This document shows, piece by piece, positions 8,714 to 17,639 of a DNA stretch of 64,000 bases. Source of the stretch: Trichococcus shcherbakoviae (lineage in GTDB: Bacteria; Bacillota; Bacilli; Lactobacillales; Aerococcaceae); NCBI RefSeq assembly GCF_963666195.1, contig NZ_OY762653.1:1116001-1180000 (forward strand). The letters run 5' to 3'. Position numbers and translations under genes: made by a program. Positions within the stretch are counted from its first letter, which is position 1. Each line of letters opens with the position of its first letter. A model generated the notes under the pieces. It made no database searches, was not told the origin of the DNA, and saw only the letters and a program-made list of their open reading frames with translations.

Positions 8714-10263
8714 ATGAAACAAGAAGAAAACGGAAATCGTATTCCGAAGTTCGCACATTCCTATTGGAGAGAATTTGAAGCAATCCCCAGTTTCCCGGCT
8801 TTACAGGAAAACATAACGATGGATGTCGCTATAGTCGGCGGTGGCATCGCCGGCATTGTCAGCGCCTATCTGCTGGCAAAGGCAGGTAAAAAAATCGTCT
8901 TACTGGACGCCGGAAAACTGATTGACGGTGCCACTGGCTACACTACCGCAAAAATAACGGCCCAGCATGGCTTGCTCTACAGCGAATTCATCGAAACGAT
9001 CGGTGCAGAGCAGGCAAAGCTCTATTATGAAGCGAACAGCACCGGACTGAAGTTCATTCAACAGACGGCTACCGAATTGGGAATCGCTTGTGATTTGACG
9101 GTCCAGAATGCTTTTGTCTATTCGGAAACCGAGCCGGGCAAACAACAAATCGAAAAGGAAGCAGACGCATATAAAATGCTCGGCATCAACGGCGGATTGG
9201 CGGCAAACGAAGTGGATTTGCCGTTTGACGTCACCGCGGCAATCGTCATGCGCAACCAAGCCCAATTCCATCCCGTCAAATTCCTTGCGGGACTGTTACG
9301 GGAAATCGAGCGGCTTGGCGGTAGCATTTATGAACAGACGCGCGCCATGAAGATTGAAAAAGAAGACCGCCCGCTCATCCAAACGGAAAATGGGATGCAT
9401 ATCTCCTGCGATAAAGCGATCATCGCAAGCCATTACCCCATCAACAGCTCCGACGGCCTCTATTTTTCAAAACTTTCCGTCAACCGCTCCTACGTGATTG
9501 CAGTCCGGACGGAGGCCAAAATCCCGACAGGCGTCTATCTCAGCGCGGAAGCACCGAAGCGTTCCATTCGCGCAATCCCCACTGATCAGGGCGAAACCCT
9601 GCTTATGATCGGCGGTGATGGACATCCGGCTGGCCGAAGCAAAACCAACATCCTGGAGCATTATCAAAATTTGGCGAACTTCGGCGAAGCCCATTTCGGA
9701 ATCAAGGAAATCCCATATCGCTGGTCCACCCAGGATTTTGCCACGCTCGATAAAGTGCCTTATGTAGGTATCATGACCGCCTCCTATGATCATATCTTGG
9801 TTGCGACAGGATTCAACAAATGGGGGATGTCAAACGGCGCCGCAGCCGGCATGATACTGGCGGATCGCATCCTCGGCAAAGACACCCCTTATGCAGAAGT
9901 ATTTGACCCGACCCGCACAAAAATGGAAAAAGCGGACGTCGAGGATTTCATCAAGGACAACGCAGCTGTAGCAAAGGCTTACATTGCCGGGAATTAAAAA
10001 AAATAGCCGAAACGGCCGATGATCTTGAAGCGGATGAAGGCGGAGTCATTAAAATCGATGGCAAAAAAACAGGCGCATACCGCGACGAGAACGGCCAACT
10101 CCATTTGGTAAGCACAACCTGTTCGCACTTGGGTTGTACAGTAAGATGGAATGATGCCGAACGGTCTTGGGACTGCCCTTGCCACGGCTCCCGCTTTAAT
10201 TACGATGGGGATGTGCTGGATGGCCCTGCCGTGCATCCCTTAAATACACCGGATACGGAGTGA
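8714..10263 (+). pseudogene. FAD-dependent oxidoreductase with C-terminal Rieske domain (YhfW-like), broken by a one-base frameshift
   Basis: The first frame (8714-9997, 427 aa, with AGGAGG just upstream) is a DAO-type FAD protein: the dinucleotide-binding motif VAIVGGGIAGIVSAYLL lies near residue 40 and a C-terminal FAD segment ends at VATGFNKWGMSNGAAAG. It stops in IAGN. The next frame, from about 9991, continues ELKKIAETADDLEADEGG and then gives a complete Rieske [2Fe-2S] domain with CSHLGC and CPCHGS, ending at 10263. Related proteins are one chain with both domains. Restoring one G in the run at 9989-9991 rejoins the frames as IAG-ELKKI. So this is either a recent inactivating deletion or a sequence error. 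The substrate is unknown. Confidence 0.8.
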
Positions 10264-10306
10264 ACTTTGTCAGGATGTCGGAAAAAGACTGGGATGCAGC
10301 CGTATA

Positions 10307-10430
10307 TTATCTCAATGCTTTCTTAGTGCTTTGAGGCGGAAGACTTCTTTCGGAATGATTGTTAAAATACGGCTTCAACTTCTCCAGCTCGGCTTCGTTG
10401 AGCGGCCGGTAGCTGCCCGGCGGAATCAGG
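10307..10430 (-). pseudogene. 3' remnant of an rsuA-type pseudouridine synthase gene
   Basis: The minus-strand translation gives LIPPGSYRPLNEAELEKLKP, then YFN, a short non-homologous tail and a stop at 10307. Twenty of 23 residues match the C-terminus of intact RsuA at 23740-24459, and most base differences are at third codon positions. Homology ends near 10430; no other part of the gene is present. The copy is therefore diverged rather than a fresh duplicate, and it marks the left flank of the CRISPR island, whose right flank is the intact rsuA. Confidence 0.75.
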
Positions 10431-10490
10431 AACCGTAAACCCAAAGTCTGAACCGACTCAGGATACCCGCCATCTTACCCATAACAAAAT

Positions 10491-10525
10491 AACCCTTGCC
10501 GCATATATGCAGTGCGGCAAGGGTT
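10491..10525. terminator. Strong hairpin, probable terminator
   Basis: Thirteen-base perfect arms AACCCTTGCCGCA (10491-10503) and its complement (10513-10525) enclose nine bases. T-rich stretches follow on both strands. On the minus strand it would end transcripts leaving CRISPR array 1; on the plus strand, those of the oxidoreductase gene. Confidence 0.65.
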
Positions 10526-10876
10526 GTTTGTCGTGCTAAGGGCGCCCACGATTGGCTAGTCAAAAAAAAATGGCCCGCATGACATATAAATTCGGAGCGT
10601 CTGGAAAGCGGCGCGGATGCCCCATGCTATGCTGCTGAGGATAACTTTCCAATTGGCCTCCCTGGTAAAACAAGCCCACAAAAGCGAAAAAATGACCGAT
10701 ACCCCTCAAAACTGCGGATTGTCCGAAAGACGTTCGGAGTCGTCGATAATCAAAGGGCAGTTCTTGGCCTAATCCAACTTACGGCAGACCGGATCGCACT
10801 GGCTTCTGACGCCCTCCGTCAGTTGAATCATCCTTTGCATCTGGAGTATGGCATTAATGTATTTAGTTGGCCGCTG
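10526..10876. other. Intergenic stretch between terminator and CRISPR array 1
   Basis: These 351 bases hold no open frame I can support. All six frames are interrupted. The minus-strand peptide QLTEGVRSQCDPVCRKLD near 10770-10830 is short and unrecognised. It lies at the distal (trailer) end of array 1 and may be decayed sequence. Confidence 0.5.
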
Positions 10877-11198
10877 GTTTCCGACCCCTTATTGGGGAGT
10901 TGTTTCTTAACACAACGAGATTAAGGACCGCAAAGGCAAGATGATAAACGGGTTCCCGACCCCTTATTGGGGAGATATTTCTTAACTATCCGTTGGGAGA
11001 TAGACAAAGCAAAACATGGTGGGTTTCCGACCCCTTATTGGGGAGGTGTTTCCTAACAAAACGTTTCTTGCGCTTTAAGAAAGTCGTTAAAACGTTTCCG
11101 ACCCCTTATTAGGGAGATGTTTCTTAAAGAGTACTGGAATGATGAAGACAACGGCATGTGGGAGTGTCCGCCCCCTTATTGGGGAGTTGTTTCTTAAC
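10877..11198 (-). CRISPR. CRISPR array 1: five repeats, four spacers, transcribed leftward
   Basis: Repeats of 35 bases lie at 10877-10911, 10952-10986, 11023-11057, 11094-11128 and 11164-11198. In the plus direction each begins close to GTTTCCGACCCC and ends TTTCTTAAC, with an inner CCCC-TTATT-GGGG hairpin. In most copies a further G precedes the repeat, so the unit may be 36 bases. Spacers are 40, 36, 36 and 35 bases. A leader on the right sets transcription to the minus strand, where repeats end in CGGAAAC, a type III-like crRNA tag. Several copies are degenerate, including the leader-proximal one (GTGTCCGCCCCC), so the array looks old. Confidence 0.95.
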
Positions 11199-11345
11199 TC
11201 TGTCAGCTGAATCCATTGGGGAACGTGGGGTGAATATGGCATTTGCGGGAGGGTGCTGAATTTTCGGATTGTTTTCATGAGCAGCTTGTGGATAAGTAGG
11301 CCAACCCCATGTCGCTCTAGTTGCGGGAGCCTTCAAACAAATCGA
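11199..11345 (-). other. Leader of CRISPR array 1
   Basis: This stretch starts directly at the last repeat and is clearly homologous to the flank of array 2 (23061-23200). Both begin CTGTCAGCTGAATCC, contain GGCATTTGCGGGAGG, and carry a second TTGCGGGAG exactly 78 bases after the first (11243 and 11321 here). Such conserved flanks on one side of arrays are leaders, used for promoter placement and by Cas1-Cas2 to direct integration. Confidence 0.85.
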
Positions 11346-11414
11346 GTATTTTCCAAACGGATTGTCCGATTATTGAACAACAAACAGACAAACCAATCCA
11401 AACAACATATTGTC

Positions 11415-11420
11415 ATTATA
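11415..11420 (-). promoter_or_regulatory. Candidate extended -10 promoter of CRISPR array 1
   Basis: The minus strand reads TGGTATAAT, an extended -10 box, 217 bases before the first repeat. The equivalent position of the array 2 leader (23278-23283) also has TATAAT, at 218 bases. No good -35 box is visible at either. Confidence 0.5.
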
Positions 11421-11527
11421 CCACAAAAGCTGTCCCGATCATCACACTTAGGGGCGTCTGAACCGAAATATCGCTGAACTACCTGACATTGAATCTGCCG
11501 TTTCCGTCCTGGCGATCACTGATGATG

Positions 11528-12268
11528 CTACAAGAACGTCACTTCGGTTTGTCCCATTCCGACCGCTGTTTTGATCCCCAGTCCGGCAAAATTTGCAAAA
11601 TCCCATAACAGGTTCATCATCAGCAATTCATCCTCATCCCCCTGCAGTTCCAATATCATTTCGCCTTTGAATGCCGGGATATTCACTTTTTCCAATGGGA
11701 AGCTGCACTTTTCGATTGCGTGATGCCGGATGCTCGTTTGATCAGCTAAATGCTCCCAGATCTTTTTGGGGAAGCGGATGGTTTCCTGGACACTACCCAA
11801 CCTCATGGCCAAACTGCGGTAGCAAAGTGACAGGTTGGGTTCCTCCAGGTAAGTATTGTAGCTTTTGAATGAAGCCGGGCTCGAAAACGCAACGCGAACC
11901 TTATTCGATGGTTCCCCTTTCCGAGATTGCATACAGTACCATTCATAATAGGAAAGATTGTCCGAGGATTCTTTCCTGACGACGCGAAGTTCGATTTGCT
12001 TCTGTTTCAAGTAAAAAGTGTCCATTTTCTGATACAGAGATTCCTCAACATAGCCTGCACATTCATCCGTAAGGGCATGAATCGTCCATTTTAACGCATT
12101 TTCTCCGAATTCCAATTTTTGGTGAAATTCCGCAACAGATGTTTTATGCAGATGTTCCGAAAAGGACGCAGGCAGCGCATGCATGATGACGCCATGAAAG
12201 AGCGATGCGCTACGATAATCCAGCTCAGTTCCTCCATCCCATTCGCAATAAAAATCAAAACGCTGCAT
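11528..12268 (-). CDS. cas6: Cas6 crRNA-processing endoribonuclease
   Basis: This RAMP-fold protein of 246 residues would cut the repeat RNA to give crRNAs with a repeat-derived 5' tag. It shows the Cas6 C-terminal glycine-rich loop AGLGIKTAVGMGQTEV (about 229-244) and an N-terminal segment LFHGVIMHAL with His25 in the position of the usual catalytic histidine. It is the last gene of the cmr operon, 24 bases after cmr6. Array 1 and its leader follow, and their crRNA precursors are the expected substrate along with those of array 2. The repeat's CCCC/GGGG hairpin is a plausible recognition feature. The assignment rests on fold marks and context. Confidence 0.85.
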   Translation of the reverse strand: MQRFDFYCEWDGGTELDYRSASLFHGVIMHALPASFSEHLHKTSVAEFHQKLEFGENALKWTIHALTDECAGYVEESLYQKMDTFYLKQKQIELRVVRKESSDNLSYYEWYCMQSRKGEPSNKVRVAFSSPASFKSYNTYLEEPNLSLCYRSLAMRLGSVQETIRFPKKIWEHLADQTSIRHHAIEKCSFPLEKVNIPAFKGEMILELQGDEDELLMMNLLWDFANFAGLGIKTAVGMGQTEVTFL

Positions 12269-12292
12269 TTTTCTGCCTCCCTTTCCAGTCCG

Positions 12293-13471
12293 CTATTCTT
12301 GCAATGCCTGTTTCAGCTTGCTGATTTTTGAAGCCATCTTTTTGCTTGGCTTTTTCCAAATGTCTTCCGCTTTGAACAATTCCGCAACCGCCTGAACCAA
12401 TTCCCGGTATTCCAGGATGCTGTCGATAAATTCATCCGATTTCACTTTAGTGTCCAGCAGCTGCTTGTCGGTATAGGCTTGTTCGATCATCGCGGACGTT
12501 TGGTGCACAAATCGTTCTTCTTCAGACATATCCGCAAGCTTTTCTGCTTCTTTCCGTTCTTCCTCTTGAAGCCTTTTTTCTTCAGACTTTTTTTGCTCTC
12601 TATCGAGTACGGCCTGCTTCTTCAGTTCCTGTTCTTTCACGATTTCCATTTTGGCATTCCCGTCTATCTCGGCGGAAAATCTTCCGTAACCGATTGCTGT
12701 TTTGGCGCCCAATCCATACTCATCCAGGGCTGTCGCCAGCCAGAAAGCTACTTCTTCCAGAGCAGGTTTGGATTTATCGCCGTCCATGCTTACGATCAAC
12801 GCAGCTTCTCCCAAAAACTTCACCCTCATGAAGTTAATGGGGTTTGTATTTTCGCCTTCAGTCAGCATCCCGGTATCATAGTATTTCATATTGTGCGATG
12901 TCATGATGTCCGGTTCGACGATCAGCTCCGGAAACAAGACATCATGAAAGGTCAAGCGGCCCTTTTCTCGATTGGCCCCGTCTTCCACTTCAACACCAAA
13001 TAATGACTGCAGATTCCTGTCATTCAACTGCTCCTTGCTTCCGCCGAATGCCTCCAAGCACCAAGTATGGAACATGCCCTTTATGCCCGACCCAGCAAGG
13101 AACGGGACGCCATATGTGCCATGCAAGGTAAGTCCGGTCTCTGTCACGTGCGGCTCACCCAAGCCCGAAATATAAGGGGATGTGGCCTTTACCTTCAGGA
13201 TGATGTACTCTTGGCCCATCTCACTTATGGCACGCAGATAATCTCTTTGGTGGAAGTCAAGTACGCCTTTTTGGACTTGCGAGAGCTTGATTTTTTTTAC
13301 TTCCCTTTTCCCGTTCTGAACCATTGTAAACGGGTAGCTGAATTTATCTTTCCCCTTTTTGTCGGTAATCACCCCTAAACGGTAGGAAAGTTCATAGGAA
13401 ATATTTTCGGAAATACCTGTGGCTTCTGAGAAGAGCCTATCAAGAGAGGCATTCGTGTATACTTTGCTCAT
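12293..13471 (-). CDS. cmr6: Cmr6, type III-B effector subunit with charged C-terminal extension
   Basis: Cmr6 is a Cas7-like subunit near the 3' end of the crRNA in the Cmr complex. The RAMP core spans about residues 85-270, with GSGIKGMFHTWC near 127-138 and the glycine-rich loop GLGAKTAIGYGRF near 253-265. Beyond it are about 115 extra residues (278-392) dominated by Glu, Lys and Arg, predicted helical or coiled coil, ending in SKKMASKISKLKQALQE. Such a tail is not part of the conserved core. The gene follows cmr5 by about 21 bases. It starts at ATG 13471. Confidence 0.87.
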   Translation of the reverse strand: MSKVYTNASLDRLFSEATGISENISYELSYRLGVITDKKGKDKFSYPFTMVQNGKREVKKIKLSQVQKGVLDFHQRDYLRAISEMGQEYIILKVKATSPYISGLGEPHVTETGLTLHGTYGVPFLAGSGIKGMFHTWCLEAFGGSKEQLNDRNLQSLFGVEVEDGANREKGRLTFHDVLFPELIVEPDIMTSHNMKYYDTGMLTEGENTNPINFMRVKFLGEAALIVSMDGDKSKPALEEVAFWLATALDEYGLGAKTAIGYGRFSAEIDGNAKMEIVKEQELKKQAVLDREQKKSEEKRLQEEERKEAEKLADMSEEERFVHQTSAMIEQAYTDKQLLDTKVKSDEFIDSILEYRELVQAVAELFKAEDIWKKPSKKMASKISKLKQALQE

Positions 13472-13492
13472 GTCGTTGCCAGCTCCTTTCAG

Positions 13493-13858
13493 TTATCTCG
13501 TTCTGGCTACGGAAAAACGCTTCAGCCATTCCAGATAAGCCATGATTTCTACTGTTAGCGTCCGATAGTCAGCCGACTCCAATGCAATCGTCGCTTCCAT
13601 CAAATCGTTAGCCTTCTGTTTATCCAATCCCAATCTTTTTTTGGTATCGGATTGCATCACCCAGCTGCTCAAATGTTTATAAACGATTTGGTATTCCTTT
13701 TTGTTCGCAGACAAATAGAACGCCAAAGTCTGAGCGAGTCCATTCGTCTTGATCATCATCGGCATTTTTCGGATGTAGGAGACATAGTGCACCAATTCTT
13801 CCTGGCTTAATTGGTGCACCTTCTCAAAAGCATCTTTTGCTCTTCCGTTCTCGATCAT
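13493..13858 (-). CDS. cmr5: Cmr5, small (Cas11-type) subunit of the type III-B complex
   Basis: This 121-residue all-helical protein fits Cmr5, which forms the inner filament of the Cmr complex beside Cmr4. Characteristic marks are the N-terminal MIENGRAKDAFEKV and the ANKKEYQIVYKHLSSWV segment, at the usual size. Its ATG overlaps the cmr4 stop by four bases (ATGA), indicating translational coupling and matched amounts of the two backbone subunits. Confidence 0.88.
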   Translation of the reverse strand: MIENGRAKDAFEKVHQLSQEELVHYVSYIRKMPMMIKTNGLAQTLAFYLSANKKEYQIVYKHLSSWVMQSDTKKRLGLDKQKANDLMEATIALESADYRTLTVEIMAYLEWLKRFSVARTR

Positions 13859-14772
13859 AACGATTCACCCCCGGAAACACTATTGCGTTTCATCATGCCT
13901 CTTCCGATGGTGCTGTTCCCACCAAGCTGAAGGACACCCGGTAAAGATGCGTTGACAAACTGTTGGACTTCAGCAGCTTTTAATGAAAGCGTGATTTCCT
14001 TCTCAGATGCTGCTTCTTTTGTATTCTTTTTTGTATCCTTATAGTAAAAAATGCTATATAAGACGCTCTCGGAAGGCACGTTCTCTTCATAGAACAATGC
14101 GCCATCTTGCGTTACGCCTGTTTCCGGATTGATGCGGATTCTGGTGGTAATTTCCGTGGAGAGTTGGACGAATTGGGAAAATTCGTCATCCGGGATTATC
14201 GCCAAACGGTCTTTCAAATAGCCTTCCAGCTGCATCGCGTCATCCAAAGCCGCCGCAATCACTTTCGCCGGACTGCTTTCCTCAGCTGTGAAAGTATATT
14301 CCTGAAGAACAATTTGCTGTTGCGTCAGCAAAGCTTTGTTTGAAACCAGACAACGATTATCCTGAATCGTGACTGCTGGGAAGTCCAATGGTGCCTTGCC
14401 GTCGAAATACGCGTTCTGTTCCTGAACGAAACGGTTCAGCACAAACGGAGATGTCACGAATGTGAAGACACCTTTCAGTGACTGAACAGGGAACAAAAGG
14501 ATCCTTGCTTCAGAGATGGTGACCGCACCAGTCTGTATCAAATCCCGATCATCCGGATTATTGCCGAATACTTTTTTGAATAGATCGGTATTCTTTTCTT
14601 TCTGATAGACGGCATCGCGGATAGCGCCTTTCAGGGATGAACTTTCAACTTTTGGAAAAGAAGTATGTTGTTCTCTTTGGATCGGCAAATCCACTACCCC
14701 TATCGCGCTGCCACTGCCTACATGCAAGGGGCTAAGCGCCCGAAATAAATTCAATTCTACTTTTGTCTCCAT
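13855..14772 (-). CDS. cmr4: Cmr4, Cas7-type backbone and target-RNA nuclease subunit
   Basis: Cmr4 builds the crRNA-binding filament and cuts bound target RNA at six-base intervals. The N-terminal segment LSPLHVGSGSAIGVVDLPIQ carries Asp28 at the place of the catalytic Asp known in Cmr4. FPKVESSSLKGAIRDAVY follows, and the C-terminal glycine-rich LGGNSTIGRGMMKR is typical. At 305 residues it has normal length. It lies four bases after cmr3 and overlaps cmr5. Target cleavage therefore appears intact in this system. Confidence 0.9.
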   Translation of the reverse strand: METKVELNLFRALSPLHVGSGSAIGVVDLPIQREQHTSFPKVESSSLKGAIRDAVYQKEKNTDLFKKVFGNNPDDRDLIQTGAVTISEARILLFPVQSLKGVFTFVTSPFVLNRFVQEQNAYFDGKAPLDFPAVTIQDNRCLVSNKALLTQQQIVLQEYTFTAEESSPAKVIAAALDDAMQLEGYLKDRLAIIPDDEFSQFVQLSTEITTRIRINPETGVTQDGALFYEENVPSESVLYSIFYYKDTKKNTKEAASEKEITLSLKAAEVQQFVNASLPGVLQLGGNSTIGRGMMKRNSVSGGESL

Positions 14773-14776
14773 CTTT

Positions 14777-15865
14777 TTACCCCTCTTCGATTAGATTAAC
14801 TGGACTTATGATTGCTTTTCCGTAACCTTCTTCTATACCTGCATCAGTGAAAGCTGTTTCTCGCAGCGTTGCGAGAAAAGCATCGCTGTTGGTCTCCGGG
14901 ACTCTTACGATGAATGAAGTGCCCGCAGCCAACATCGTGTATCTTGTTTTCGGTCTTTTGCGGGCCATGTCCCATCCTCCGCTTAGTTGCGGACGTCCTA
15001 TCGCAGACTGTATCCAATCTGTGCCTGTGAACCTGAACTGATTCGTATCTTTATCGATCAGTTCTTTCGTTACCAGGCTCGGTGTCAACAAGGTGATTCT
15101 GACGAGACCAGATTCCTTGCCCCCTTTAACCGTCTCAGGATTATCGCTTAATTTTTTGAGTTCTCCCTGGAATTCAGGTACCTCTTCAATAGACCATAGC
15201 GTCCCTTTGTTGCCCATGCTCACCCTTTTTAGGCTGCTGGGCAATTCAGCCGCGATGACGATGCTGGCATCAGGTGCCAGCACGTTTCTGGAATACTGAT
15301 ACAGCATGCCATCTTGGGCTGTACGAGTGGCTCTGTTCAAATAAATGCCCGTCTTGGGCTGTTCCTGAACAAAGCTCCCAAGAGGAAGCACTTCCACCGG
15401 TTCGCGTTTTAGTACCAGCTTTTCCCAATCTTTGACCGTGACCCATTTTCCTTCTGCTGATTCCGATTTCTTGTTGCTCACACCGACTAATCGGTACTGG
15501 GCGCCATCGCTTTCATAACCTTTTCCTTTTTCCAGTTCTAATAAATGGGCCTCCAACTTGCCATCTTCCTTCCGGATGACCTGGCAGTCTTGGGGCAGCG
15601 GAAGATATAATGTCTTCCCTTTTGAAAGATAGATCCCCTTCAACCGAAGTTTTCCATGACTGGTAGGCGTGCCGATTTCATTCGCATACTTCCCGTGGTT
15701 GAAATCTTCCACATTCCCATATTGTTCGATCCAATTCCCTCTTAAGGCGCCGTAAATCGTTTGCGGGTTAGGCGGGAAAATGCCCGTTGCGAATGTATTC
15801 TCTCCCGATGAAAATTCACCGTTGCCCCTGAAGAAGAAGGCATCATACGTAGCTAGTTTGTACAT
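14777..15865 (-). CDS. cmr3: Cmr3, Cas5-type subunit binding the crRNA 5' tag
   Basis: Cmr3 pairs with Cas10 and holds the repeat-derived 5' end of the crRNA. The start MYKLATYDAFFFRGNGEF, then GIFPPNPQTIYGALRGNWI, is the family signature. The C-terminus has the glycine-containing loop IEEGYGKAII. I place the start at ATG 15865, nine bases after GGAGG; this overlaps the end of cmr2 by 23 bases. The protein has about 362 residues. Confidence 0.88.
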   Translation of the reverse strand: MYKLATYDAFFFRGNGEFSSGENTFATGIFPPNPQTIYGALRGNWIEQYGNVEDFNHGKYANEIGTPTSHGKLRLKGIYLSKGKTLYLPLPQDCQVIRKEDGKLEAHLLELEKGKGYESDGAQYRLVGVSNKKSESAEGKWVTVKDWEKLVLKREPVEVLPLGSFVQEQPKTGIYLNRATRTAQDGMLYQYSRNVLAPDASIVIAAELPSSLKRVSMGNKGTLWSIEEVPEFQGELKKLSDNPETVKGGKESGLVRITLLTPSLVTKELIDKDTNQFRFTGTDWIQSAIGRPQLSGGWDMARKRPKTRYTMLAAGTSFIVRVPETNSDAFLATLRETAFTDAGIEEGYGKAIISPVNLIEEG

Positions 15866-17624
15866 TTTCAAGAACCTCCTCCGCGGGCGCTAGTTTGCTG
15901 AAATAACGGATCATTTCCAGCAATTGAGTATAGGACAGGAAGTCGCCTTGATGAATGAAGTACAAGGATGACAACTGGTCTGCAAACTCTCTGATCTTCC
16001 CTTTCGTCTCTGGATCGGATTTCGCTGTTGCGTTTCCGATCAAACGGTATAGTTCACTGCGGATCATTTCAATTTCCGCTCCGTTTTGGAAAGGCATCTT
16101 GCCTTCGTTTACTGATTGAGTTGTTTTATTTTTTGACTGCTTGAAATTCCATTCCATTGCAACATGTTTGAAGACATCCTCAAAGTGATAGATGAAATTC
16201 GGGCTCAACCCTAACTCCTGCCAAACATCAGCCAAACCCAAAATCCAGGAGATCAATTTCTTATCGGGCAGGTTGAACCATGCGGGAGCCTGATTCGGCA
16301 TTCTAGCTGAAAACGGGAGCGTCACAATCCGCTGCTGTCCGGAACCCCTCAGAAAATGCAGCGTAAAGGCATCCTTAGCGGCACCGGTGGCTGCATTTTC
16401 ATAACCTTTTGCCAAAGCTTCTGCCTTGCGACCATAGGAAATGACTTGTTGCAGCGGCGCCTTCTCGGGAGCGATGATGATGCCGCAAGATCCCGTGGCA
16501 TCTTTATCCAGCCCATTCTCTGGATCGGAGAACATTTCCCGAACCTCTTCCACAAATCTCATGACATTCAGGATTGACCCGATGGCCAGAACGTCATCCC
16601 CGCCGGAATAGATAACTTTCATATTCTTCTTCCCTTTGGCTTGGGCGATGCCCGCTGCCGAGAACTTGCTGAGCCGTTCAGTGATGGCCTTATTGCCCTC
16701 AATGGTGGCTTTTTTCGTCGGTGATTTAGCGCCGCTCACCCATTTGCCCATGTCATCGCCGTCAAACATGACGACTGCGTAATAACGCTCCTGATCGCCG
16801 CTGGCTGTCATCCCAATAGGATTGCCGCCTTCATCCAATTGTTCCGGCTTTATTTTCGCCATTGTGAAGGCCGTTACGGAAGGGAAAGGCTCAAATTGAA
16901 GAGCTTTTCTCCGCATTCTTTTAGTGCTGCACACTGCGCAAAGGTGTTCCCCCTCTTGGGATCTGGAAACGTCATTCTGTATATTTCCCCATAGCTTCCT
17001 TAAGTCAGCCTTCAGCTCCCCTTGGGACATTTCGGCTGTTGGCGATTCAGCTGACAACGCCTCTCTTTGTTTACAAACTGTACATACTAAGCCATGCTGT
17101 TGTTTGAAACTGATTGGTCGATTATTTTTCACGGAAGCCAGCATGGATTCAACCTCCAAACGTTTTTCGTGAAAAGCCCCTCTGTTTTCAAACGGCACAA
17201 ATGCCCAAAAAATTTCCAAAAAATCGGAAACCTGTTCTTCAACTTGTTCCCATACGGATGCCGGTAAAACTTTCCCTGCGAATAACAAACCGACACTCGC
17301 TCTAGCCACTTCGGCTAAATATTCCGTCAATCCGGATTCAACCCTGTGCAGCTTTTCCTTTGTTTCCTCTAATGGTGATGAAACGATGCAGATGAAGCGA
17401 TTCGGGAAACTTGCAACCTCTCGATTCTCAAGAACCGCCGCTTTCATCGGTTGCGGTTGGATCCATTCCACCGACTCCGCTCCAAAGATTTCCTCCATCA
17501 AAGTCATCGCTTTTTGTGTCAGTTCCGATAGGATGTAACTGCCGCTCCAAAGATCTGTTGTTTTTCTTGCCGATGCAATAAACGACTGTACCGGCCCAAT
17601 GCTGAACGCTACTAATTGTTCCAT
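15843..17624 (-). CDS. cmr2: Cas10/Cmr2, signalling subunit with intact GGDD palm and no HD domain
   Basis: This large subunit of the type III-B complex makes cyclic oligoadenylate from ATP after target binding. It opens with FSIGPVQSFIASARKTTDLW, the start of the first Cmr2 domain. Four cysteines (CTVC near 181, CAVC near 229) form a likely zinc site. The first palm has FDGDDMGKW near 287 and the second has the catalytic YSGGDDVLAIG with GGDD near 341-344. There is no N-terminal HD nuclease, so ssDNA cutting is not expected. ATG 17624 is preferred over the upstream in-frame GTG. The protein is about 593 residues, short compared with HD-bearing homologues. Confidence 0.92.
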   Translation of the reverse strand: MEQLVAFSIGPVQSFIASARKTTDLWSGSYILSELTQKAMTLMEEIFGAESVEWIQPQPMKAAVLENREVASFPNRFICIVSSPLEETKEKLHRVESGLTEYLAEVARASVGLLFAGKVLPASVWEQVEEQVSDFLEIFWAFVPFENRGAFHEKRLEVESMLASVKNNRPISFKQQHGLVCTVCKQREALSAESPTAEMSQGELKADLRKLWGNIQNDVSRSQEGEHLCAVCSTKRMRRKALQFEPFPSVTAFTMAKIKPEQLDEGGNPIGMTASGDQERYYAVVMFDGDDMGKWVSGAKSPTKKATIEGNKAITERLSKFSAAGIAQAKGKKNMKVIYSGGDDVLAIGSILNVMRFVEEVREMFSDPENGLDKDATGSCGIIIAPEKAPLQQVISYGRKAEALAKGYENAATGAAKDAFTLHFLRGSGQQRIVTLPFSARMPNQAPAWFNLPDKKLISWILGLADVWQELGLSPNFIYHFEDVFKHVAMEWNFKQSKNKTTQSVNEGKMPFQNGAEIEMIRSELYRLIGNATAKSDPETKGKIREFADQLSSLYFIHQGDFLSYTQLLEMIRYFSKLAPAEEVLENVQTSYV

Positions 17625-17639
17625 TGATTTGACCACATC

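Noticed and set aside
9995-10003. A8 run after the FAD-domain stop as a programmed -1 slippage site
   Set aside because: The in-frame TAA precedes the run and no X-XXY-YYZ heptamer is present; a lost G upstream explains the frames better.
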